From: Arthonia radiata
Lineage: Eukaryota; Ascomycota; Arthoniomycetes; Arthoniales; Arthoniaceae
DNA length: 64,000 nucleotides
Assembly (NCBI GenBank): GCA_002989075.1
Contig: PSQN01000003.1
Location: 1,484,865-1,548,864, forward strand
Direction: 5' to 3'
The stretch's first letter is position 1, and each line of letters opens with the position of its first letter. The position numbers and the translations under genes were made by a program. This document shows, in pieces, positions 49,427 to 61,240 of this stretch. The notes beneath the pieces were generated by a model. The model did no database searches, was not told where the DNA came from, and saw nothing but the letters and a program-made list of their open reading frames with translations.

Positions 49427-52400
49427 CTTTAATAGACTCGTTACGAAAGCAGAGAAAGTAGATTACTTATATCTACTACTTCAGTACCTAATAGCCGCGA
49501 CGCTGCGAACAGGTTAGCTAATAAGATAGCTAGTACAAATAAGATATCGGACGTTAACATTAAGATAGAAAAAAGCTTCTTAGATAAACGTTCTAAAGTT
49601 ACTTTATTCTTAATACGCCTAGCTATATATTTTAGAACTTATAAAGACTAGTTCCCGAACAACACTACTATAGTTTTATTTGCTACCTCTTATATAAACA
49701 GAAATACCTACAAGTAGGTCGAGTATTACCTCGACGACTTTTTGTTTACTCTAATAAAGAGTAGGCGCGAGGACACCGACGAGTTCTTCGCTAGCTTCGT
49801 CTTCTTTTAGAAGAAGCTTCGCGAAATCTTTAGACAGACCGACGCTAGACGCGTCGCTATTAGGAAGCTTTAGAACCTTAAGCAAATAGAACTAGCAAGC
49901 AGATACGCCGTCGAATTTATACAGTATGCTAATTAAACAGAATAGAACAAGAAACCCCTTATTAAGACCTTTTACGAAGGACTTAAGGATTATATTAAGG
50001 AAATAATCTATATTTATAAAGAAAAGTTTAACAATCTCGATAGCTTTATACAACGAGCAAAGGAGATCGATAACAGCAACTTCGAAAGATAAATAGAAAA
50101 GAAGGGTAACCCTACTAATAGATTCTATAGAACGAAGAATTAAGTAAACTTACAATAAGACCGAGGCGATCTAATAGAGTTAGATTTTATAAAGCCTCGA
50201 GAGAAACTAAATAATTAAGAAAGAGAACATAGAATAAAGAATAAGCTATACTTATATTACAGAAAGCCAGGGCATTAAGTTAAAGAATACCGTTTCAAGA
50301 AACAATAGTTCAACAGTACTAGTAGAAATAGAAACAACAATCGATCTTAGAGACCTTGTTTCCTACGACAACAGTTCAATATAACTATCTAAACACAGAA
50401 AGACACTTACTAGGTTACTTCTAACGAGAAGTACAACGAGCTAAACTTATTTAATTTACATAAGAACTAGGATACGGACAGTGAGTTATAGAAAGAGACA
50501 AAAGAACGACAAATAAAACAGAAACAATAAAACCTATAGGACTAAAACAACATTAACTGCATTATTCCGAGGCAGTAGATACAAGATACCGTTGCACTAT
50601 ACGAAACACTATCCTAAACTGTGTGCTATAATAACGATTGTACAACCTATAAATCTAACAGACTGGGGTTAGAATGGTAGCTAAAGAAACCAACATCTTC
50701 GAAACAAGATTCGATACAAGAACTAGGTCTTACCCGAGGACGATCTAGGTCACCTTATTTAGAAACTTAAGAGGAATTTAAGGAAGAATAGACCGTAGAA
50801 GCTAAGCAAGATAGCAGCTATAATACGTTACAGACAAAATAACGACTCGAAGACAAAAATATAGATTCTAATAGTACAGAATCCTCTCTCGAGGACGACA
50901 TTAACTAGAAAGAGCAAACCTTAATTCGTTGGAAAGGAATAATATAGAGACTTTGTTAGTTGGCCTTCTACAAGGGGAAGTCGAGTACTAATAGAGACAT
51001 TAATAACATCCCAAAATATATTTACTTACGCCTACAACAACTAGTAGACCACCTTATTAGAGGTCTAGAATTGCGTAGTTAGTACTAATATTTTTAACTA
51101 ACAATATACAACCTACAGATACAACGAGTTTTAACTAGCAATAGTTATATAATTAAAGCAGAGATCGTAAATAACAAACTAGACGTTATAATAAAAGCAG
51201 TACTAGAACACTCTATACAGGAATTCTTACAGTAAATTAACCGACAATAGGTTCTGATACCTAAAATACTCTAGAACGTATACAATTAACAGGAAAAAGA
51301 CTAGACCGACTACTTTAAGAGCAGCATTACTAGCCTATTTAACGGTTAAACTCTCTAAGAGTCTAGCTCTATACAAGCTCGGCTTCCTATAAAACATATC
51401 TATACACTTGGGCAACAATAAACCACAGAAACATTAAAATTATAATCGATTTAGGCGCAATAGACAACTTTATCTCAATACGCTGTGTTAAGAAGTATTA
51501 GATATAAACATAAAAAAAGAAATTACCCTACGTACTGTTTAGATTTCAAGGGGCAGAGGAAAGAGTCGACTACAAGACTTTACTAATAGGTATAACTATT
51601 AGGGACTATTAAGAAGAAATTACTTATAATATCGTAGATATTAACTAGTACCACGCTATACTAAGTATACCCTAGTTGCAACAATATAACCTAGAAGTAA
51701 ATTAAAGAACTAAGAAACTTTTCTTTACTAGGTACAAGCACTTTAAACAAGAGTCGTTTTATAGAACGAATACTCTATAAGCTATTTTTAGTAGTAAGGA
51801 TAAGAAGCGCGATAAAGAACTTACGCGGGTTAGTACTACTATACTCCGACACTCAGATATCCTACAAGAGGAGTTTAACGCAGTATCTCGTCTATAGCTA
51901 ACTACACGTAAATATAAACAAAAGACAACTGTACGCCAATAATTCTATACGACGACAAGTACTTAGTTAATTACTAAGATACCTAAGGAATACAATCAAT
52001 TCTAATATCTATTCGAGGAAGCTGAGCCAAACTCAGCTCTCTCAGAATACAAACCGTAGGATTATACAATACCTTTATAAGAAGGTAAGACGCTAATATT
52101 CGATTTAATATACTCTCTATTAGAAGTAGAAAATTAAGCGCTCCGCGACTATCTTAACGAGAATCTTAAGAAAAGATTTATCCAGAAATTAATATTACTA
52201 GCCGGATACCCGATACTCTTCGTACTAAAGAAGAATAGCAAACTACGACTCTACGTAGATTATAGATAATTGAACGAAGTAACTATTAAAAACCGGTACC
52301 CTTTACTACGCATCAACGAAATAACAGACCGATTGTATAACGCGCAATAGTTTACTAAGTTTAATCTATAAGAAGCCTACAACTTAATCTGTATAAAGAA

Positions 52401-52750
52401 AGATAAAGAATAGAAGACAGCCTTCTACACTAGACACAGACTTTTTGAGTATTGCGTTATATCTTTTGGGCTAATAAACGTACTAGCATTATTTTAGAAA
52501 CTAATTAACAATACACTTAGCGATTATCTAGATATATTTATAACTGCTTATTTAGACGATATCCTAGTATATAGCCGTATACTAAAAGAACATAAGAAAC
52601 ATATTAAGAAGGTATTAGAAAGATTAGCGCGTACCGATTTATAAATTAATATCGAGAAAACCCAGTTCTATCAACAATCCGTCGAATTTCTTGGATTTAT
52701 AATTACCAAGCACGGTCTCTAAATAGAAGATTTAAAGATTCAATCCGTTC

Positions 52751-53020
52751 TATTAGGATTCAAGGCCGACAAGAGGTAGACTGGGTACTATTAGTTCCTA
52801 AGTCACTACCTAAGTTAACACGAGACAAGCTAGAAGGTAACAGGCAAACCTACGCTAAACTATATTGGGCTAAGCTTAGCAAAGGAATATTAGTACATAA
52901 GCTCTCCCGTTAATAGTCCTTCTTTACTCTTTACGCAAAGTCTTGTTAATAGGAATCAGCAACTCTTATATCGACCCTAGTCCAGTCTAGTCTTGTTTAG
53001 CCTAGCTTCCACTACTAACA
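52751..53020 (+). repeat. 5' LTR of H (270 bp)
   Basis: TATTAGGATTCAAGGCCG...CACTACTAACA, the same length as the 3' copy at 58388-58657. Confidence 0.9.
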
Positions 53021-56000
53021 TTACTTTGCGTCTTTATTAACTTTGCCAGCAGTCGGTTAACTACCCCCAGTCAAGCCTAGCTCTAGAACGTTTACCGCTG
53101 CGTAAGACGTCTAAGAAGAACATATAACCATTAATCAAAACAGATCACCGTCCTCCCAGTTTTCTAGTTCAGCATTCCAACAAATTTAAGACCGTGCTCG
53201 TTTACTAGAAGAACAGTCACTATTCCAGCAAACCACCAACATGCCTAACGCCCAGAACCAAGACGACCCTGTTACCTCTCTACTTCCTCCTTTAGATCAG
53301 TAGACTCCTACCACACTCAATTCTCCAGCACTTATGGCCGCAGCCTTCCGGGCTAACATAAATTGTACTGCACAGGTCCTACGCTCAGCCTATAAAGGTA
53401 CTGCTGTAGGAGCTACTTAAGCAGCGGTCTCAGCTAACTACCAGAAGAGTATCGCAATAATTACTTAAGCCCTCTATACCTTATCTTAACTAGGCCCAAA
53501 TCGACAGTTACCAAAGATCTAGCACCCTAATCTATTTAATAGTAATTTTAAGACCCTTCGCTTCTTTATTACCTTATATTAGAACAAGCTTGCTAGAAAC
53601 GCAAGTTAGTTCACTTCTAGACGAGCTTAAGTCGCATACGGATACTCTTGCCTAACGAATAAGGTCAAGGCACAGATGTTTTACGAATTCCGCTTCCTTA
53701 AAGATACTAAGTTCTTAGACAACCTTATTAACAGAGAAAGCTTTATTAAGGCCCTCTGTGTTCGTTTCGTCGACCCCGGTCTCCAAGCACAAGCCGACTA
53801 TAAACTCTTTACGATTCGGCAAGCGGGCCGCCATTTTATTGACTATCTTACTAAATTTAAGCAAACCTGTTACGATTCGTTCTTCGCTAACTCTTACGAA
53901 ACACTCCTCCGACCCCTTTAGAATAGTATAAGTTACGAGCTTAAGACTATAATAGTGTCAATAGAGTACGAAGAAACCTACGACGCCTTTATCCAACAAG
54001 CTAAGAAGGTCGACGCCAAGCTTGCTCAGATCGAGGCTACCAAGCTACGTTCCTTCAACAATAGTAAGTTTACTACTTAGGCCAAAGAAACTCCCAAGTC
54101 GAACTAAACACAGTACCAGGATCGCAAGACGACTTTAAATAAGTTAACCTAAGCCCCTCTATTCTCAGCTCCTCGTTACGCGTCTACGTCCCGCATCCCG
54201 GCTCATCCCCCTGCTTCTACTAAAAAAACCGTTATGCAAGGCGGTTTAAAGATAGACCTCGACGAAGCATCTAACGAGAAGGATAAGTTTAGTAGACTTA
54301 CTAGCCGTACTAAGGAAGCTTATATAAAGCTCGGTCGCTGCCTCCGCTACAACAAGTCGAGACACATCGCTATTAAGTACCCTCTTGGCTTTAACTCTCG
54401 TACAGCTACTATTCAGACTCCTTAGCTCCTAACCTACGATAAGCAGTTAAAAGAGTAGTCCCTAACTTAAGCCGCTGTCAGGAACCTTCCTATAAGTTAG
54501 CCCTCAGAAGCTTGCTAACAGACCTAAAACCAGAGCTTAAAATAGATATAAAACGAAACCGTTATGCTTACGTAGACGTCTCTATATCTCAAAATAAAAC
54601 ACAAGCTCTTCTCGATTTAGGTGCTTCCGGCTTTACCTTTATTAATAGCTTTCTTGCGCGTAAAATTAACGCTACCGTATACAAACTCCCTACACTAATC
54701 TCTCTTCGCGGCTTTAACGCCGATAGTCGAACTACAATCTCTCGAGCTATAGTCTTTAAGATATATATTGGCCGTTACCGTAAAACCCTTGCCGCCTTTG
54801 TAATATACAACCTAAAGAACGCCCTTATTCTTGGTCTTCCTTAGCTTAAGAAGCACAATCCCTTTATCGATTAGTAAGCCAATTAAGTTACTTTCAGCCT
54901 ATACTGTATTAAAGCAGGTTACTGCGAGTTCGAGACTACCGTCCTATATTATCAAACCTTATAGTACGAGCATTACTTAGAAACGATAAGCGCCGCTACT
55001 AGCACAAGCTATTTAGCTAATTAGGTTTACTTAGGTTACGACCTAACTAAAGGAGTCTTAGCCTATAAGAAGTTACCTCGCCGACCTAGTTCCGCGAAAT
55101 ACTATTCTAAAACGGCAACGCAGAGACTCCTTGAAGCAAGATTAGCAACAACAACGGCCCAGAACCCTAGGATTACTAAGGTTAATGCGCAGTTATTCTA
55201 TAATGCTGTACGATAGGAAGGATTAGAATTCTTCTTCCTGAGTCTTTATGCCCTTGACGTTACTCTACGAATCGATGAGCCCCGCCGAGAGATACTACGA
55301 GTCCGCATTAGTAACGCCTCAATAATTATCTTAAAGGACGCTAACCTACAAGACCACTTACTATCCCAATACCATAAGTTTCTTAATATATTTAATCGAA
55401 AGGAAGCGAACATACTTCCATCTTACCGACCTTAGAACTACGCAATCGATCTCGAGAAGGATAGGACTCCTCCAAATAAGAAGATATATCCAATAAACCG
55501 TAAACAGCTCGAGGCTCTCCGCAAGTACCTTAACGCGAACCTCTCCAACGGCTTTATTCGTGTGTCTCGCTCCCTAGCAGCAGCCCCTGTCCTATTTATT
55601 AAAAAGTCTAATAGAGATCTCCGCTTCTATGTTAACTATTAAGGATTAAACAAGGTAACAATAAAGAATCGCTATCCGCTTTTATTAATCTCTAAGACTC
55701 TCGATCGACTATCTAAGGCTAAGTATTATACTAAGCTCAATATTATTGCTGCATTTAATAAGCTACGAATTAAAGAGAGCGACGAGTAGAAAACAGCCTT
55801 TTATACTCGTTACAGTCTCTTTAAGTACCTAGTTATGCCCTTCGGTCTTTGCAATAGTCCAGTATCTTTCTAAGTCTACATCAATTACACTCTTTACGGT
55901 CTCTTGAATAATTTCTGTACGGCCTACGTTAATAATATTCTAATCTATAGCAAGGATCTTAAGTCTTACCGTTAGCACGTAAAGTAAGTTTTATAACGCC

Positions 56001-58375
56001 TCCGGGAATATAGTCTCTAAGTCGATATTAGCAAATATAAATTCGAAGCACAGGAAGTTAAATACCTTAGACTTATTATCGACACAAAAGGTATCCGCAT
56101 AGATCCTACTAAGGTCGCTGCTGTTATAGAATAGCCAGTTCTTGAGCACCTTAAGGACGTTTAAGCATTCCTTAGCTTTATAAACTTCTATCGCCGATTT
56201 ATATCTAGGTTCTCTAAGATTGCGCGTTCTCTCACAAACCTTACGAAAAGAGACACACCTTTTTAATAGACTAACGATTGTAAAGCTACCTTCTAGAGAA
56301 TTAAGGCTCGTTTTAAGGACGAGAGCATTCTAGTCTACTTTAATCCTAGTCGTAAGACGGTACTAGAAACGGACTTATCGGACTTCGTTACCGCCGATGT
56401 ACTTTCCTAATACGACGATAAAGGAATTCTACGTCCGATTACGTTTATATCAAAGAAGATGCTCTCTACCGAATATAACTACGAGATCTATAACAAAAAG
56501 CTCCTCGCAATTGTTCGTGCTTTTAAATAGTAAACGATCGAGCTTAAATCGGTTTACGACCCTACCCTTATTGTTACTAATTATAAGAACCTTAAGTATT
56601 TTACGACTACAAAGTAGCTTACCCGCCGTTAAGTGCGCTAAAATGAGTTCTTGTTACAATTCTAGTTTAAGATCGACTACCGACCTAGTAGATAGGGCGG
56701 CAAGCCTAATTCCCTAACTCGCCGTTCTGCGGACCTACCCCAAGAACAAGAAGACAACCGTATTAAGTTCTAGAGCCAGCAAATTATTAAGCCCAAACAT
56801 ATACTTCGCTTAGTCGATTAAGACGAGCCTAAGCCAGAAGACGAGCCGAAAATTAATTGGAAAACTACTTATTCTGAAGACCCCGTAACAATTGAAATTC
56901 GTACAGCTCTTAACAACGGTTCTCGGGAACACGCGTAGTTTAAGCTTGCGGGATGCGAAAAGACAACCTACGGCTTTAAGTACAATAGTCGATATTAAGT
57001 ACCTGAGTTAATCCGTCCTCAGCTTCTTAAGCATTTCTACGAGAACCCAATGTACGGACATCGTAGTGCCGATGCTCTTTTTAAATTAGTCTACCGACGA
57101 TACTTCTAGTAGAGCCTCCCTCAAGACTCCGGCACGTTTGCTCGTAGCTACTATAGCTATAAGAGAAACAATTTAACAATAAGGAAACCTCTCGGTTTAC
57201 TTTATCTACTTGAGCCGCCTTAACTTGTCTTTCGCTAGTTAACTCTAGACTTTATTAGACCCTTTCAGCTTAATTAACACCACGGGCGTAAATGCCGCTT
57301 TGTTCTTACTGTAGTCTGCCGCCTTAGTAAGAGACACTAGTTCATTCCAATGCTCAATATTATTTTAAGAACTACTACTAAAGTATTTATTAAATACGTG
57401 TTCCGTATTACTAGCCTCCCGGATAGACTTATCTCTAACTAAGGTTTATAGTTTCTTTCTAAGTTTTGGCAGAGCATGTATACTGTACTCGGCATTAAGC
57501 ATAAAGTTACAACGGCGTACCACCCCCAGACCAACGGCCAGACCGAGCGCGGTAACCGGACCCTTGAAGCATACCTTCGGTACTACGTAGGATACCTTTA
57601 AGACGATTGGGCCCAATACCTGGCTACTGCCAAGTTCTACATTAACAACTATATTAACGCTACGACACGTTAAACCCCGTTCTTTACTATTTATAGCCAG
57701 TATCCGCGAATTGAGTTAGAGCTAAAATCGGATACGATCTAGGACCGTAATACAGACTAATTCGCAGAAGACTTCGCTTAAGTTTAGAAACAGTGTGCGG
57801 AAGCTATCGCACGTTTCTAAGCCCTTACTGTAACATACGTTAACCAGTATAGACTTCCAGCGCCTGTCTTTCGACCAGGTAACCTTGTCTTCCTTAACGT
57901 ACGCTACCTTTCTCGAGCGCGCCCTACGAAGAAGATTAACAATATCTGAGCTAGCCTATACCCTATTAATTACATAAAATATCTTACTGTAGCTATAGTT
58001 AATGTTCTGGAGGGCTGTAGTTTACCTAAACAATAGAACGTTAAGAAGATTACTCCTACTGCGCCAACGTCGTTCTTAAACTAGAATGCAGAGAATCTAC
58101 CCCTAGTCTAAGTTAATAAAGATAACTCTGAATCGTACGAGGTCGAAACTATTTTAGACTCATAGTTTAAATACCGCAAGCTCCAGTACCTCGTTAAGTA
58201 GACAGAATAGGACGAGTACACATAGAAGTCTTGCTAGAACGTCGACAACGCTTAAGAGGCAATTAAGACCTTTTATAACACAAATTTAGATAAGCTAGGC
58301 CCTAAGACGACTCTTTAGTAAATAGAGCACTATCTAAGAAGCATGGCAGCTTGCAGGAGCAAGTCCCTAGAAAAA

Positions 58376-58387
58376 GGGGGGGGGTAA
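58376..58387 (+). other. Polypurine tract of H with a G9 run
   Basis: AGAAAAAGGGGGGGGG followed by TAA, directly before the 3' LTR. This is the expected place for the plus-strand priming tract; the run of nine G is unusually long. Confidence 0.6.
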
Positions 58388-58657
58388 TATTGAAATTCAA
58401 GGCCGACAAGAGGTAGACTAGGCACTGTTAGTTCCTAAGTTACTGCCTAAGTTAATACGAGATAAGCTAGAAGGTAACAGGCAAACCTACGCTAAACCAT
58501 ATTGAACTAGGCTTAGCAAAGGAATATTGGTATATAAGCTCTCCCGTTAATAGTCCTTCTTTACTCTTTACGCAAAGTCTTGTTGATAGGAATTAGCAAC
58601 TCTTGCATCGACCCTAGTCCAGTCTAGTCTTGTTCAGCCTAGCTTCCACTACTAACA
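58388..58657 (+). repeat. 3' LTR of H (270 bp)
   Basis: TATTGAAATTCAAGGCCG...CACTACTAACA. The C2 sequence resumes after the 5-bp duplication. Confidence 0.9.
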
Positions 58658-60179
58658 TGTCCTAACCCAGCCTATACTAAAGAATGTAAAATAGTTACAA
58701 TAGTTTCTTAGTTTTGCTAACTATTACAGACGATAGATATCTAACTTTAACCAAATTACAGCACCGCTGTCTTAACAGATAAAACAATCGATAGGATTCT
58801 CTTAGACGTAGAAAGAACAATCAGCATTTAAAGAGCTTAAGGAAGCTTTTAAGATCGGGCTCGTACTAGCAATATTCGACCCTAACCTACCGATTATCAT
58901 AGAAACAGACGCGTTAGACTATGCGATTGAAGCATATATAAGTTAAAACAATAAGAAAAGAAAGCTTAGACCAGTAGCTTTCTACTCAAGAAAGATATTA
59001 TCTATAGAATAGAACTATAACATTTACAACAAAGAGCTCTTAGCTATTATAGTAGCATTCGAGATATAACAAGCTTACCTGGAAGGAGCAAACTAAACAA
59101 TTATAGTATACACGGACTACAAGAACCTGACTTACTTTATAACCACAAAGAATTGTCTTAGACAGAGACCGAAAATTTGTCTTACGATTTTAAATATCGC
59201 TAATGCAACAACTGGGCACAAAACAAAAAATGTCTACGTCATTCTATCCGCAAACAGACAGACAGATAGAACAAACAAATTAAACACTAAAATAGTATCT
59301 CTGGGTATACATTAACTACCAGCAAAACGACTGGGTACAGTTACTACTAGTAGCGCAAGCAGCGCACAACGATACAAAGAACGATATAACCAAGACAACA
59401 CCGTTCTACGTCTTATACGGCTATTACCCTCTTTAAGGTAGACAACTACAGAATACTATAGAAAACGACACTACTACGCGAATAGCAACAAATATAAGAA
59501 CCCTGCACCAGCAGTTAAAGGCTAACAGCGAGTTTATTAACAAACAAACAAGGAAATAGTATAACGAGTCAAGAACTACCCTAAACACAGGCATAAAAGA
59601 GGAGGAAAGAGCTTACTTACTTATAAGAAACTTAAAAACTATCAGACTAAGCAAGAAACTCGACTATACTAAGACGAAACCGTTTAAAATCTTACAGCAA
59701 TTGGGACCCATAACATTTAAACTAGAACTCCTAAAGACAATAAGAATACATTCTGTATTCTACGTAGCGCTGTTAAAACTAGCCTACTTTCAAGAGGTAG
59801 AACGATTAACTTAGAAATCCTTTTTAATAACTAAGAACCCGAGTATAAGGTTAAAACGATTCGAGCCTATAAACAATATCGAGGCAAACAACAGTATCTT
59901 ATAAAATAGAAAAGATATCCCAAACATAAAAATTAATGGGAACCAGAACAAAACCTAACTAACTATAAAGATACTATTTAACGATATTAAAACTAAAATA
60001 TTAGTCGGTTATAGTAGCACTAATACTCTAATTTACTATCTAATGCGCCTCGCCGGCATCTAAGTTATCTACGAACGAACCAGCCTACTACGTTATAGGA
60101 CTACTATCTAACTTCGGATAGGGGTTACTCCGAAAGTTAATAGATAACCTACTTAGATATTTAAATATATCGCTATTAG

Positions 60180-60420
60180 CTATTAACGTAGCAAACTCCT
60201 CTTACTTCAATAACTTATTTTAAGCTAACTTCGCTGCTGCCCGCGTACAAGTCTTCTTAACCTTTTCTTTTAACTTTCGGACCTTAGATCGGTTACGCTG
60301 CACAGCCGCAATTAACGCTGCTGTCTAGAACTTTAACGCGCGTAATTAACGTTTTGTACGCTAAAGGACAGCCGACTAGAAGGAATATTAAGAATAAACT
60401 GAACGCGCTACAACTAAGTT
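60180..60420 (-). other. Opposite-strand coiled-coil frame in C2
   Basis: The counterpart of 11222-11470 in C1: a lysine/arginine/glutamate-rich minus-strand frame between chromodomain and 3' LTR. It is more decayed than in C1. Fossil. Confidence 0.4.
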
Positions 60421-60768
60421 AGTTCTAGGCACTATAGAAAGACAACAACAGAGCATACTATCTACTATCGATACCCGTAAATTACAACTCTTCTCGTCTT
60501 AAGTACACACTAAACATATTGTCTTCCTAAACTAAACTATATACCTTTTCTTAGTCGATATACATCTAAAACAAGAAGGCATTTCGATACCGTAGACTTT
60601 AATTAATAGGTATTAGCTGTACTTTTTGTTAAAACCTGCAGCAATAGACTTTATACGAGGTATAGCGACTTACAGATTAGTTACAAAAGAAGGGACGAAA
60701 CGTAACTTATAGGTATTTAAAAGGCTAAGAGTTAATCGAGAACAAATTAACTAGAAGAGAGAGAATTG

Positions 60769-61240
60769 TATTATAAGCACCAGCCTTAGACGGCCTAGCG
60801 TATACTTAAGTATTAACCACCGCTAGTTATCTTAGCTCTACTAGTATTATTCCCGACTAAGCCTATAAACCCGCTATAGGTATTATCGGACAAAACGGCT
60901 ATAAAGGCCTATATTCCTTATAAACCTAATATAAGCATTATTAAGTTAGTAAATATAAAGAAACTCCCTCTATATACCTTAGACTATATAGCTAGACTAA
61001 TAACCGACCTTAGAATAGACTTTAGTCTATTAACTTAACATTTAAATATAAGTTTTTTAATTCTATTTAGGTAACGTACTTTACCTTCTATCTACTTTAG
61101 TCAAGCCCCTCTTACCTTTAGTAATCTATTTCGCCTCTCCTATCTTTTAGTCTCTAGCATACAAGACAACTACCACCAAGGTCGATAAGTACACAAGGCA
61201 AGTAAGCCTTAGTTCGGTCCTCCCAGCGACCGGCGTTACA
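60769..61240 (+). repeat. 3' LTR of C2 (472 bp)
   Basis: TATTATAAGCACC...GCGTTACA, ending at the CTAGA duplication. It is preceded by a purine-rich AGAAGAGAGAGAATTG tract. Confidence 0.9.

Larger units (their letters stand above)
52751..58657 (+). mobile_element. Ty3/gypsy chromovirus H, nested in C2
   Basis: A 5907-bp plus-strand element with 270-bp LTRs and a degenerate duplication (CGTTC at 52746-52750, TGTCC at 58658-58662). The parts in order are: gag (about 53280-54200, with a well preserved stretch at 53676-53921); protease (about 54540-54840, ALLDLGASG and ILGLP); RT (about 55480-56110); RNase H (about 56340-56700); the integrase zinc region (about 57000-57130, YGHRSADALF) and core (about 57230-57800, [11 protein letters not shown] near 57520); a chromodomain (about 58135-58260); a purine tract ending in nine G; and the 3' LTR. 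It differs in sequence and LTRs from families A, C and I. It is broken, with dozens of in-frame stops, but less AT-shifted than its host. Confidence 0.9.
48955..61240 (+). mobile_element. Ty3/gypsy chromovirus C2, interrupted by H
   Basis: A plus-strand member of the C1 family with CTAGA duplications (48950-48954 and 61241-61245), containing element H at 52751-58657. The parts are: 5' LTR; gag (about 49560-50350) with a zinc-knuckle relic; protease near 51440; RT (about 52100-52745) with the YLDD box near 52553; then, after H, RNase H (about 58660-59120), an integrase remnant, a chromodomain (about 59840-59960), an opposite-strand frame (about 60420-60180), a purine tract and the 3' LTR. Without H it is about 1 kb shorter than C1. 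Broken in dozens of places and more AT-shifted than C1. Confidence 0.9.

Noticed and set aside
54234-54425. Short open frame between gag and protease of H
   Set aside because: It is part of the element's own gag region, not a separate gene.
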